Part shown: positions 46,435 through 57,289 of the stretch, piece after piece | How the letters are laid out: each line of letters starts with the position of its first letter | How positions within the stretch are numbered: position 1 is the first letter of the stretch | DNA from: Branchiostoma floridae | Lineage: Eukaryota > Chordata > Leptocardii > Amphioxiformes > Branchiostomatidae | DNA: 64,000 nt | NCBI RefSeq assembly: GCF_000003815.2 | Contig: NC_049984.1 | Location: forward strand, 26,700,009 to 26,764,008 | Direction of reading: 5' to 3' | Made by a program: the position numbers and the translations under genes | The notes under the pieces: model-generated | The model's database searches: none | Seen by the model: only the letters and a program-made list of their open reading frames with translations | Told to the model about the DNA's origin: nothing

Positions 46435-46780
46435 GGCCACACCAATTTAATTTCTTGGTTCACGGATTTTTTCATAAAAAATATGGAGCGAGAGGGTGAA
46501 ATAAAAATAAAAACTGTAAAATGGTTGGGGTTAAGGTAACGGCTAATCCAAAACATAAAGAAAAAAAATTCAGCTTGAAAAAAAGTACAAAACACTATTC
46601 TTGTACAGTAACTGCACCTGTACCCACACTTTAAGAAGCTTATAATATAAAGGCCACTTTGCTACACCAGAAAGTTGGTGAATAGTTAATGGTGAAAATT
46701 TGCCGAGTGGTAATTTTTTTTTTTTTTCAAAAAATAGGAGCGAGCGAATCCGTGAACCAAGAAATTAAATTGGTGTGGTC
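46435..46780. mobile_element. Harbinger-like MITE (346 bp) with TTA target duplication
   Basis: Inverted ends GGCCACACCAATTTAATTTC, continuing TTGGTTCACGGAT, at the left and the matching complement ending AAATTGGTGTGGTC at the right. TTA flanks both sides (46432-46434 and 46781-46783). The subterminal GGAGCGAGAGGG / GGAGCGAGCGAA is also inverted. No coding capacity. Confidence 0.85.
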
Positions 46781-46844
46781 TTAGATATCGTTAACCGCTG
46801 CACGTTTACTTCAATAAATCCGCAAAGACGTTGTAGTTATCGTG

Positions 46845-46926
46845 CGATAGTTAGCTCAGTTGGTAAGCGCGGTGCATTGTGAAGCATACTTGCGCATCAG
46901 GCGTGGGTTCGAATCCGCCCTCGGAG
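46845..46926 (+). tRNA. tRNA-like sequence (pseudogene or SINE head)
   Basis: An A-box-like TTAGCTCAGTTGGTAAG at 46851-46867 and a B box GGTTCGAATCC at 46906-46916 are correctly ordered for RNA polymerase III. The 3' end CCCTCGGAG does not pair well with the 5' flank, and the T stem and anticodon arm are irregular. It is probably a decayed tRNA or tRNA-derived SINE, not a functional tRNA. Confidence 0.4.
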
Positions 46927-47330
46927 ATGTTATGATATGATATGTTCTGTATTGTGTTATGTATATCCTGATAATATTAATTGTGATTATTGGCGTTATG
47001 TCAGCCATAATATATCCATTGTACGCATCGGTGTTATATTGACATCGAAATTATCAATCACAACCAATGACATACATAACAACTCCATGCAATTGTCCAT
47101 GTGTTTGGGCCTCACGTTGCTTTCCGATGACATGAATGAATTTACGTCAAAACTTTGAGTCATGTTTTAATTTTGAATACGGCTTTGATGAAACTTATTT
47201 TTTTTTCCGATTTAATGCACAACTACGCCCCAAACGCTACCAGCCTCGAAGCTGTCAATAATAACACCTCGGTGAAGTGCTTCAATATCCCATCCTTCGC
47301 TGGAGATGATATACTAGTGTACTCCTGGTG

Positions 47331-47780
47331 TACGTGGTCCGGTTAGCTGTCAATCATTCTGCCAACAAAAACAGCTTCCATGAATGGGCTTCCTGGGAAC
47401 ATATAAGACATTATAACCATACATAATCATCATACATAGCTATAGTGAGCGACGAAAATCTTGAGGACACACTTTGGATACATTGTGTCTTTAGCCTCAT
47501 GTACGTTATATTTTCTTGATGTACTTCATATTGAATTCCGATGCCAAATAAAATGTAACCCGCCCCGGAGTCGCGGACCACGGAACACGTGCTGTAATCA
47601 CATGTCAATCATTCCGGTCGGCACGGGAACCGTCACCATGGTGACAATGTGGCGACATCCCGTCACTCACCGAATTTGAAATGGCCCGATGCACGTGGTC
47701 TCCTTAGCTGTCAATCATTCGGTGGCCACGGTAACCATCACCACGGTGACATGCGTCGGTATCCCGTCACCCACCAGAGT
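47331..47780. repeat. Repeated 80-bp segments
   Basis: TCAATCATTC-containing segments recur at about 47350, 47606 and 47712. The last two continue with GGAACCGTCACCATGGTGAC / GGTAACCATCACCACGGTGA and CGTCAC. They look like fragments of one repeat. Confidence 0.6.
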
Positions 47781-47804
47781 TGACATGGCGGCCGAGTGTC
47801 CGAC

Positions 47805-48110
47805 AGCCATTGTTGACAATACTAGATATCAGAATACTTTCTAATTTTCTGGCACTAAGGGTAAAATCTGCCATATCACACATTATTGATAAAGCCCAAA
47901 GTGGATTTATTCAGGGCATATTTAGTGGTGAGATAAGACGCAAATTCGATTTGATTAATAACAGAAACCAGGACTTTTTATTTCAGACTATAAAAAACAC
48001 ATTCGATTCTATGACTTATAAGTTTTATGGCTTGAGATTTGCTAATTCGATGTTATGTTTCTTGGAGGATTGTTCCACACAACCTGCAAGGACTACAGCC
48101 CTAGACGAAA
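47805..48110 (+). mobile_element. LINE reverse-transcriptase fragment (L1/Tx1-like)
   Basis: The plus frame has RILSNFLALRVKSAISHIID and KAQSGFIQGIF, the RT block around the xxDQ(T/S)GFIxGR motif of L1/Tx1-like LINEs, then DFLFQTIKNTF. Motif A is missing and the next conserved blocks are absent, so it is a short relic. Confidence 0.65.
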
Positions 48111-48289
48111 AGGAGGTCTGAGGGGTATGGGCCGAGGTGCCGTCTATTTTTATTGTGTCATCATGCCAGTAAATTTATTGTTTTATTTCTATTCACAGGT
48201 ACAGAGCTGCACATCACTGCTACCGGATACAGAGAAGCACTTTCGTTCAAACATCTTTACATGAACAGTTTCTGTCAAACTGATATCAT

Positions 48290-48908
48290 TCCATAGCAAT
48301 TCCATCTACAGCCGGAGAGCAAGATGGTGACGCTTTTAATGACGTTTCTGGGCAAGCACAAGAGTTAAACGCCGACATTGCAGCCCACTGCCTAAATGTG
48401 TTATCATTATTATTATTACTATTAATATATAAAGTTATATAAAGTTAAAATACAAATCTTGTTGTAGTTATTTAAGTGGACATTTGATTTCTTTTTGATT
48501 AGTTGTTATAATGTTATGTTTATTTTATGCTGGGGTCTCCGGCGTGAACTGTTGGCACTAAATCATGGCATTCGCCCAGCTGACCGGCGTCTGGTCGTAG
48601 CAGCTTCGTTAAAGAAGTTTAAATTTTGAATCATCTAGCGTAGTTCTAATTTGGCGTGTGAGCTTGGTTTATACAGATATATTTATACTAGGGTGGTCGT
48701 GTGTCGTACTCTCCAAGCAGGCCTAATTTTTGACTTTTTTTGCGTTTTATCGGGCATCTTGCAATTGTCAAGAGCAAGTTGTCCTGTCTCTGCGCAAAGG
48801 CAATACTATCATGAATAGGCACAGAAAACAAGATTTGTAAAGTACAATGATATTATTTTGAGATGTTTTGATATTGATTTCAAGATCTGATGTGTGACTG
48901 ATTTTCAG
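48290..48908. other. No gene seen
   Basis: AT-rich leader before the first hAT-like exon. Confidence 0.35.
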
Positions 48909-50615
48909 AAGTCTCCTGGAGCTGCAGAGGGAGCAGGGAGTGGCTGAGGTGAAAAAGCTTAATGCAGGACGTAATGCCACGCACACAAGCCCCAGCACTT
49001 GAAATGAGCTACTCCGATGCCTGAACGAAGTGGTGGAGCGGAGGGTGACAAGGGAAGTCAATGCAAACCCCTGCGTCGCCATCGGCATCGACGAGTCCAC
49101 TGATCGGAGCTCGGAGACGCATGTTGTGGCAGTCATCCGATAATACGCGTCCACACTGCAGAGATGATAACAACGTTCCTCAAGTGTGAGAAGGTGTATG
49201 ATGGTAAAGCACCTACCATCTACGGAACAACGCGGGCTGTGCTAGACATGTATGGGATCCCATTGAGAAAGGTGTGTCTATTGAATGAACGACTTTACAT
49301 TTCATGCACAATGGTAATCTTTTATGATCATGAATGAATGGTTGATTGTGCATTGAACATTATTTTGAATGTTTTTGCTGAATAGGTACTTGGACTTGGG
49401 ATGGACGGCGCAGCGGTTATGTCAAGCGATCTGAATGGAGTCACTGGCCTGCTGCACCAGGACAACCCATTTGCTGTTGCTGTCCACTATGTCTGCCACC
49501 GTCTGCAGTTGCCAGTCTCACAGGCTGACAAGAACATCCCGCAGATCAAGAGCACAAGCCTGTTGGTTGACAGCATCTATAACTACATCATGATGTCACC
49601 CAACAGGCTTGCAGCATTCAAGGCTCTGGTAAGATTTGGCAAAATTACAATGAATATTAAGTTATTTCAACACACAGTAACAAACCATTGTAAGTTTGAG
49701 ACTTTTAATCAATTCCATGTTTTGGTATCAGGTGGATGTGCTAGGAGAGCAGCACTTGAAACTGAAACACTCAGATGGCTTAGCATGAGGGGGGCTGTCG
49801 GGAGCGTCATCGAAAACTACCGCACCCTGGCAGTCTACACCGAGGGGCAGGCGGCAGAGGGAGACCCAACTGCTATTGGGCTCAACCAGCAGCTCACAAG
49901 CTATCTACCTATGGGACTCCTCCACCTGCTGGCGGACGTACTGGATGCACGTACTGGATCTGATCACGTTTTCTGTGCTCAGATCAGAGGTAAAAAGATA
50001 CATACTATTAGGCAGACATATGGAATTGAATTACAATAGATAAGGATAATAGACCAGAACAAGAAAATATGAGAATAATACATAAAAACTAGACTTATTC
50101 TAAGAGATAAGATTAAAACTGGAAAAAAATCTCACAGAGCCCTTTTCTTTATTTCAACTTCATTAATATATTTGTACCATATCTTCAATTTTTTTTATTC
50201 CGCTGGCTGTATTTTAGCCGGTTTGTTTTTGGGCAAGCAATGAGAACTTCTTTTAATTATGTTCCTGTTATGATGCATTCGGCTATTTGTGCGTATCATT
50301 AAGGTTCATGCGTTTTCACTTGGTGATTGGTGCGTTTTTCATAAAGTCGTTCACCCCTGACATGGTGAAAATAAAATTCTATACTTGTTGATATGTACAA
50401 ACGTTTTTGTGGCGCTTGATTCGTGAGAGAACTCGCAACTGAACAGAAATCAGAGCTCATAAAAGTAATAACAATAACTCTTTTTTCTTCCGTTAGATGA
50501 TGAGCCATGCCCAAAGAAGGGAAGGTCTAAGAAGGACAAAGAGGACAGTGAGTACACACGAAACGATACTGAATACTACAAAAGACAATAATGTATGATG
50601 AATTGTGTTATCGAT

Positions 50616-50665
50616 CACTTATACTACCGTATCCTTTCAGCACTTATACTACCGTATCCTTTCAG
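50616..50665 (+). repeat. Perfect 25-bp tandem duplication containing a 3' splice site
   Basis: The unit starts CACTTATACTACCGTATCCT and ends TTCAG. It occurs at 50616-50640 and 50641-50665, each ending in a good acceptor. Use of the upstream AG would add 25 bases and change frame. Confidence 0.95.
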
Positions 50666-51128
50666 AAGAGACGAAAGGGGAAAAAGGGGAAGAGCCCCAG
50701 AGAAGGCAATAGCAAGGTAAATAAGCTTACACTATAAAATAATGTTAGAACATGAATAAACATGCTGTGAATAATATATGCCAACTCTAACTCATATTGT
50801 CCACAACAAGGCAAGAACGAAACATCTGAGGAGGCCAAAGGCCGCAAGAAGGCGCAGACCACAGCTGATATCGAGGCCATGCAGTTCATCGTGGCGAAGA
50901 TGGCCGAAGACTCTGGCTCAGGTAGCTATGGTTCTATCTTATTTTATACAATAACCTAGACAGTGAAGACATTAAATTCCTTTACTTGAAGCACTCCAAA
51001 GTCAATTCTCTTTATCCCTTGCCTTTCGCATCATTCCATGACCAGCTTTTAGCATATCTCAGATAGAAATTAGAATCGACCAGACAACCGACCCCTAATG
51101 TGTGCATGACGTATTTGTTATGTTGTAG

Positions 51129-51745
51129 ATAACGAGGTTGTGGCAGTCGAGCCATCCACCAACTTGACCAAGGACGGAGCTCCACGTACAGCTGTGGCAG
51201 TCGAGCCATCCACCAACTTGACCAAGGACGGAGCTCCACTTACAGCTGTGGCAGTCGAGCCATCCACCAACTTAACCAAGGACGGAGCTCCACTTACAGC
51301 TGTGGCAGTCGAGCCATCCACCAACTTAACCAAGGACGGAGCTCCACTTACAGCTGTGGCAGTCGAGCCATCCACCAACTTAATCAAGGACGGAGCTCCA
51401 GGTACAGCTGTGGAAGTCGAGCCATCCACCAACTTAACCAAGGACGGAGCTCCACTTACAGCTGTGGCAGTCGAGCCATTCAACAACTTAATCAAGGACG
51501 GAGCTCCAGGTACAGCTGTGGAAGTCGAGCCATCCACCAACTTGATCAAGGACGGAGCTCCACGTACAGCTGTGGAAGTCGAGCCATCCACCAACTTGAC
51601 CAAGGGCGGAGCTTCACGTACAGCTGAGGTAGTCTAGCCATCCACCAACTGGACCAAGGACGGAGCTCCACTTACAGCTGTAGAAGTCGAGCCATTCAAC
51701 AACTTCACCAAGGACGGAGCTCCACTTACAGCTGAGGCTATCAAG
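51129..51745 (+). repeat. 54-bp coding minisatellite
   Basis: About eleven units with GAGCCATCCACCAACTT...AAGGACGGAGCTCCA, each encoding an 18-residue VEPSTNLTKDGAPLTAVA-type repeat. All lie within one exon with consistent splice sites. One unit has GAG changed to TAG, ending the frame early. Confidence 0.95.
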
Positions 51746-52299
51746 GTAAGAGTGCTTTATTTAGCAGCATGTTGGTGTCAGAAATGTAGTATTAGCAAGT
51801 TCATTAGGAAATGAAAAAGAGGGCAAAATTCTTGAGAATGACTCACTTGCGAGATAATTGCAAAAAGAACTGCGTAATCCAGGTGATAGATGGCGTTCAT
51901 TACACAAAAGTTCACGACTAAAGTTATCTATCGGAAGTGGCTTGTCCTTTGAACTTACATCACTGAACTAGGCTGACTACGTCACTCCTGTCGACCCCCA
52001 CCCCCACCAACTCCCATACATCAAGCGCGAGAGTTTGAACGTCTATTTGTACGTCATATAACACCGTTTTTATTCGCAGCTTTCCAAGAGTTTTGCATTC
52101 TTATCCAAATAGTATGTAGGATGGGTGCACCATCAAGTCCAACGGCTACAATTATTCGTTCTTGGATGTTACAGGATATCGTTATGGGGTGTCTGGTACC
52201 TGTAATGGACGCACTAAAAGGCCAGGATAAAAAGGTGGAGAGTCTCGGAAAAAATGTGGACTACATGATGACCATTCTGAAGAGAGGAGAGGTAAGTAA

Positions 52300-53139
52300 T
52301 GACAAGAGTCTTTAGAGTTTGAATAGGTGCCCGGAGCTAAATTTAGTATCTGGAATCTTTTATTTCAGCAAGCAACATACACTGGTTATTCTACTTTACA
52401 TTTATGGAACGATATGTAAAAAAATCAGCAACAATGAGTAGTAGCATTCATAGAAATGAAGGTAATCAACAGATCAAAAGACACTGTAGCATAGATGGCA
52501 TTTATCATTAAGATACAAGAGTAATTTCAATCGACACCCGTTATGAACTATGCGCTTAAGCTAGTGTCCTGTTAACCGTAAGACAACTATCGTGTTTTAA
52601 AGGAGTACAGATTTCCAGAAGGAAGTGTAAATTTCCATAGATTATGCGTGAATCGAAAATCAGCAACCTTTTGTCAGGCCATGTCAGGCACATTGTTTTC
52701 AGCCATTGCCTGAGATTATTACCTGATACAATTTAAGAGTAGTATACAGAAAACTATTTGATGTATGTGAGACTAGTGGGTAGATTATCGTATAATGTAA
52801 AGTAGCATGCGTGTTTTGCATTCTCCAATTTATATCTTTTGGAAAATAACAGTCTCTTCTCGAGTTTAGGGCTCCTGTAACTAATCGAACTTCTTTGCTT
52901 TCACAGCATCCAAAAATCCCCAGCAGTGTCTACAGTGCCACCTGCTACTACTACCATCCTCATCCTCCGCCCTGCTCTCAGTGGTTAAGTCATGTTTTGA
53001 GACCCCCAGCAAAGTGGGTGTTGGCTCCCCTAACAACACATAGCAACCAACTTTGACCCCAATTTTCACAGATTTTCCCTATTGTTCACTAATTGCCCCC
53101 TCTCCACCTACTGTGAAAACTACTGTAATCCCTGAACTG
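52300..53139. other. No confident gene
   Basis: An acceptor TTTCACAG at 52907 is followed by a phase-compatible frame of about 45 codons (HPKIPSSVYSATCYYYHPHP). It may be a further exon of the hAT-like gene or part of the DIRS-like element. Confidence 0.3.
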
Positions 53140-55450
53140 CAGGTTGATTCCGACGGGATGGAGGCGGAGGAAGAGAGCCGGTTCATGTGGTATTTAGAGA
53201 GAGTACAAAAGCACATCATCAACTTTGAGGAAATTGATACACAAAGGGCAAAAACGATGCAATCTCGGAAATGACACTCATAAAGTCGATCGAGTGTATG
53301 TTCCCGGCAATTCTAAAGAGGCAGAGAGGGCGAAGGAGGAGATGGGCCATGAAGAAATTGATCGGTGGTGAAGGTACTACGACGACGGAGATGACACGGC
53401 ACTGTTAAACATCTATTTGTCCATACAAGAAACTGTCCTCGTCGTCCTTATCCTTCCCCAGCACAAAGTCTGCAGAGAAGACAAGCTCGACCAACAGCTG
53501 GTGGTGCTGGTGGAACAGTCCGTGCGCCATCTCGCCAGTTACATTTACGAGCATCGCCTCCCCCACTCTTCTCGGCAGCAAAGTCTTGGCTGCGTTGAAG
53601 TCTTTGGAAGAGAAAGCTTAGGCGGTAAACCACGTTAACCTTCCGACGTTTACTGCCACAGTGAACGAGGCCAAAGTTGTTTTTTTTCCATCCAGCCTTA
53701 GGAAAAATGATTCAGAGGGCTTTAGGCTCTCGGGAGGACGAGGCGGTGGCGAAGAAGTTCAACGCGGTGGCTTCTGCTTCTAATTCTCAGTCGTTCGCTC
53801 AGCTTCAACCTCCTGTGGCCCCTCCGCTTCAACATCCTGTGGTCCCTCAGTTCCAACCTCCTGCGGTCCCTCAGTTTCAACCTTCTGTGGTCCCTCAGTT
53901 CCAGCCTCCTGCGGTCCCTCAGTTCCAACCTTCTGTGGTCCCTCAGTTCCAACATCCTGTGGTCCCTTAGTTCCAGCCTCCTGCGGTCCCTTAGTTCCAG
54001 CCTCCTGCGGTCCCTCAGTTCCAACCTTCTGTGGTCCCTCAGTTCCAGCCTCCTGCGGTCCCTTAGTTCCAGCCTCCTGCGGTCCCTCAGTTTCAACCTT
54101 CTGTGGTCCCTCAGTTTGCATGGACGACCTTGGACCCCTCCCATGTCGCCGCCTCCAAGCGTTTCTTTGGGGGTGGAGCATGCCAACGCGTCGTTGGTGA
54201 GATTCCCGGACACTGACTTCTTTGTGGCAGGACAGCTTCAACGACACGTAGACGAGTGGGAGTTAATTTTGCAAGATCATGAGAATGAATACTTATTGCT
54301 GGAGTGGATTAGAGATGGAGTAGATGTAGACAAATTCATTGTGCCATTTAAGGGTATTTTCCAGGGAAGGAGGGTTGACGCTGACTATCCTATTAGGCAA
54401 GTTTTTCAGAATAGTCCTTCCTGTTTGCCATTTGTTGATACATTGGTAGCGCGTATCAAAACGGGAGCAGTTTCTGTATGGGGGAAAGTCGGCGAGGTTG
54501 ATCCTCCTTACCTGGCAATGCCTTTAACCGTGGAGCCCACAAAGCCCAGACAAATTAACAAATTACGCGGTATGTTGAGAAGGATACATTCCAGACTAAG
54601 GTTGATAATAAATCAGGTGATGATCATGACACTATCGACCCTAATTCTCGGACGCTTATGGGTTTCCAGTGGGCAGGATGGTTTTTTGTTTGTAACACAT
54701 TGGCCTTTGGGTGGAAGGCTTCAAGCTTTATCTATAGTACTATTGGTCTGGCTGCTTCAGATCATATTCGATCATTAGGGGTCCCTCTGACCCAATATAT
54801 GGAGGACAGGCAGGCAGGCCAGTTACAGCGGCCTAGTGTGGTGCCTTTGTCTTTGGAAGACAACTTCAGGCGGGCGGAGGCAGCTGTTTTTATTATGACT
54901 GCTATTCTAGTTAGATTGGGTTATATTTTGGAGTTGGGGAAATCGGTGCTTGTGCCTACCCAGTGTTTGACGTTTCTTAGCTTTATCATTAATTCAATAT
55001 CATGTGCGCTTGGTATCCCTCGTCATAAGAAGGACAGTATTAAGCTAAGGCTTTACGGCAATCCATCCTCGCTCAGACTCATGTTAACATGAAGACAATG
55101 CAGAGGTTTGTGGGTTAAGTTGTATCTTTCACATTGGCTGTTGGGAATGTGTGGACAATTGGGAAGATTGAAAATGGAGGGAAGAAAAACACATTGTTGT
55201 CTCGGTGGCCTCCGATGCATCTCAGGCGAAATGGGGTGGGCGACAGTGGAAACAGTCGAGGAGGGAACCGGCAAGCAGACTCAGATGACGATGACCCGGA
55301 GGTTTGTTCTGGTACTTTTTCTACACATTGTGCATGGTCGTTTTTGTTTGGAGGGATTTTTTCCAATTGCTTTAAGCCAAGGCTATCTTCCTGTTTTCCT
55401 CAGGAGTGGGGTGGCCCTTAGACCTCACGGTGTTTAGTGTTTTGAAGCAT
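53140..55450 (+). mobile_element. DIRS-like retrotransposon, degenerate
   Basis: A gag-like part (MEAEEESRFMWYLERVQKHI, 53158) leads to a minisatellite region (53800-54115). The RT region starts with QLQRHVDEWELILQDHENEY and VDADYPIRQVFQNSPSC. After a frame change near 54590 it reads VDNKSGDDHDTIDPNSRTLM (motif A region), LAFGWKASSFIYSTIG and QYMEDRQAG, where the catalytic YxDD is YMED. RNase H follows with VASDASQAKWGG (about 55208). Frameshifts separate the blocks and no tyrosine recombinase was found. The order and wording of the motifs fit DIRS-type elements rather than LTR elements. Confidence 0.7.
53800..54115 (+). repeat. 24-bp minisatellite in the DIRS-like gag frame
   Basis: Units CAGTTCCAGCCTCCTGCGGT + CCCT encode eight-residue PxxVPQFQ repeats. 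Several units carry CAG to TAG (CCCTTAGTTCCAG), so a stop has spread through the array. Confidence 0.9.
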
Positions 55451-55459
55451 GCTCTGATT

Positions 55460-55925
55460 TTGACGGTACAGAAGTGTATCGAATATTGTGTGACGTGACC
55501 CGACCAATGCCTGAGCTGGATTATGTGTTTCTACTACGGGGCGAGTGGCCAAGCCATAACTTCAACACACTACAATTTGATAACATCAGAACCTCGCTGG
55601 GGTCCATATCTTCTGCCTTGAAAACCTGGAGGGGGTGTTGCAGAAGGTGCTGTGATGGTACCTATGTCAGGAAACGAGAAAACAATCCAGAAAAGACAAG
55701 CAGCAACGACGGTAGAAAACAAAGAGGAGGGAAAATCGGAAGGAGAGAGGCGCTGGGGAGATATTGGACGCTATCGCCCCGAACAGGCATGCTAGGCAAG
55801 ATGGCCCAGTAACACCTGCTAAAAATCGACGCAGTTAAACAGTTAAGCCAGATTGTTCCTGCGTAATTTCAACGCTCTGGAGCATGAGCAGATGGCCATT
55901 AATGAAAAAGAAAAAAAATCCTCCA
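55460..55925 (+). pseudogene. Possible 3' part of the DIRS-like element
   Basis: The plus frame 55474-55812 contains ELDYVFLLRGEWPSHNFNTL and a Lys-rich tail. It follows the RNase H region, but I cannot identify a tyrosine recombinase motif. It may be degenerate or unrelated. Confidence 0.25.
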
Positions 55926-55929
55926 GTAC

Positions 55930-57130
55930 TTAAGCGACACGTGTCGAAGATTGGTGACCCATGTAGCATCCAAGGGACCGTTGCACGCCGCCTGCATTGG
56001 ATATTGCGAAGCCGATGAACAGTGCCCAGTCAATGACAACCCCGACCTCTACACCAATTACAGTGATGAGGAGATGTTTCACTTCCTGACGCCCCACCGA
56101 ATCAAGGCCTACGTCAGGCGCGTCACACGAGGTGTTGAGGTATGTGTAAAGAAATAACATGTGTATGGATCATGTATCACCATTGATAATCTTCTTAACT
56201 ATACTTTTGTATTAAAACAACTAACCAAATGAAATATGTATGAAATTATCAATTTTATTTGTAAATGTTACAGGAGACTGCGCCAGTGGTTGAGGCCCTT
56301 TTCGCCAAGTTCAGTGGGGCAGCTGGCCTTGATATTGATGGCATTCCACTCTTCAAATGAAGCCGTGGATCACCACTGGGCAACTGCAAGCAAACATCTC
56401 AGTTGTATGCAGGTGAACTATCTCTCCGCACTTATTATCATTATTTGTGCTTAGAGCTGTTTCTATATCTAGACATTGTATATTCATCTTGACACATCTG
56501 GCAATGTAATGTGTCCTACAGGATCCTCCTGGCATACAGCTGTATGTAGCAGTGAAGGAAGTTGTCCTGAACGGTGGGCGGTTGTCCAAGTACAGGTGTC
56601 GACAAGGTAGCAACTCTCTGGAGGGACTACACTCACACCTTTACAACGCCGTACCATCGCAGAGATGCGAAATCATGCCATTCCAAGTAAATTTTGAATA
56701 ATTAACAGTACTTTTTCCATTGATAATCTACAATAAATGTTTTTTTCAGAGGTCACCCTTCTTTGTTATGTTTGAATGTTTTGTAACAGATATACACGGT
56801 CATGTGTTTTAGGTCTATCTGATCAGCTTCGCTGTCCAATGGAACAACCAAATGGACTTCCCTCGTGTTGCTGGAAGGCAGGGACGCCAGACCACCTGTA
56901 TTGATGCTAGGCAGGTTCAGCTCATGAACCTGCAGGCAGAGGTACTGTTTGGGAAAGAACATCTACTGGAGCCCAACTTCGTGGCACCCCTCCCCTATCC
57001 GGACAAGTATGACAGCCCAGAAGAGGAGCTACTAGGCATTGAGTATGCCATGTGCCAATCGACTGACTTCACTGCTGTAAGGTACTATGCGGAGAAAGAT
57101 AAAGTCCTAGGATACAACACTCACAGATGA
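55930..57130 (+). CDS. Spliced gene of an unnamed multi-copy invertebrate family, N-terminal part of the unit
   Basis: Plus-strand exons: about 55945-56142 (VTHVASKGPLHAACIGYCEA; AYVRRVTRGVE), 56275-56417 (ETAPVVEALFAKFSG; after a 1-base shift, HHWATASKHLSCMQ), 56521-56688 (DPPGIQLYVAVKEVVLNGGR; YRCRQGSNSLEGLHSHLY) and about 56814-57130 (VYLISFAVQWNNQM; YDSPEEELLGIEYAMCQSTD). Exon phases are 0 throughout. The phrases TRGVEETAP, HLxCMQDPPG, YRCxxGSxSLExxHxHL and ELLGIEYA match a large family I know from cnidarian, mollusc and amphioxus predictions, probably transposon-derived. One frameshift at about 56355 breaks this copy. The upstream catalytic-type region is absent. Confidence 0.55.
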
Positions 57131-57289
57131 AGCATTGATGTTGAAAATGTGCCTATAACCAATCCTCTCTGTCAATATTTGTACGTATTTTCGGTGGAAG
57201 AGGAGCAGTCCCGTGAAGTTGAGGAGTCGGGTGACAGATGTTAACAGAAAGCTATGCCCATAAAAAAAAGTAAAATTTCTGGTCTTGGT

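Larger units (their letters stand above)
48909..52291 (+). pseudogene. hAT transposase-like gene with coding minisatellite
   Basis: Plus-strand exons: 48909-49273 (SLLELQREQGVAEVKKL; VAIGIDESTDRSSETHVVAV with the hAT DEST motif), 49386-49628 (GLGMDGAAVMSSDLNGV, second Asp; VHYVCHRLQL), 49732-49989 (RWLSMRGAVGSVIENYRTLA; LLHLLADVLDA), 50497-50547, 50666-50716, 50811-50921 (Lys/Glu-rich linker, then ADIEAMQFIVAKMAED), 51129-51745 (18-residue repeats) and 52175-52291 (DIVMGCLVPVMDALKGQDKK). From 49386 on, splice phases agree except at a frameshift near 49775. Stops: TGA and TAA in the first exon, TAG at 50710-50712 and 51635-51637. The hAT C-terminal dimerisation motif is absent and is replaced by the linker and repeats. 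It is a decayed host-like gene or an unusual hAT element. Confidence 0.65.

Noticed and set aside
46845..46926. Functional tRNA gene
   Set aside because: Acceptor and T stems do not pair properly, so it is kept only as tRNA-like.
51118..51603. 161-codon minus-strand frame of SLVKLVDGSTATAV repeats
   Set aside because: Antisense of the 54-bp coding minisatellite. Splice sites and phases support the plus strand.
53722..54247. Minus-strand frames with RDHRRLEL or EGPQEAGT repeats
   Set aside because: Antisense of the 24-bp array in the DIRS-like gag region.
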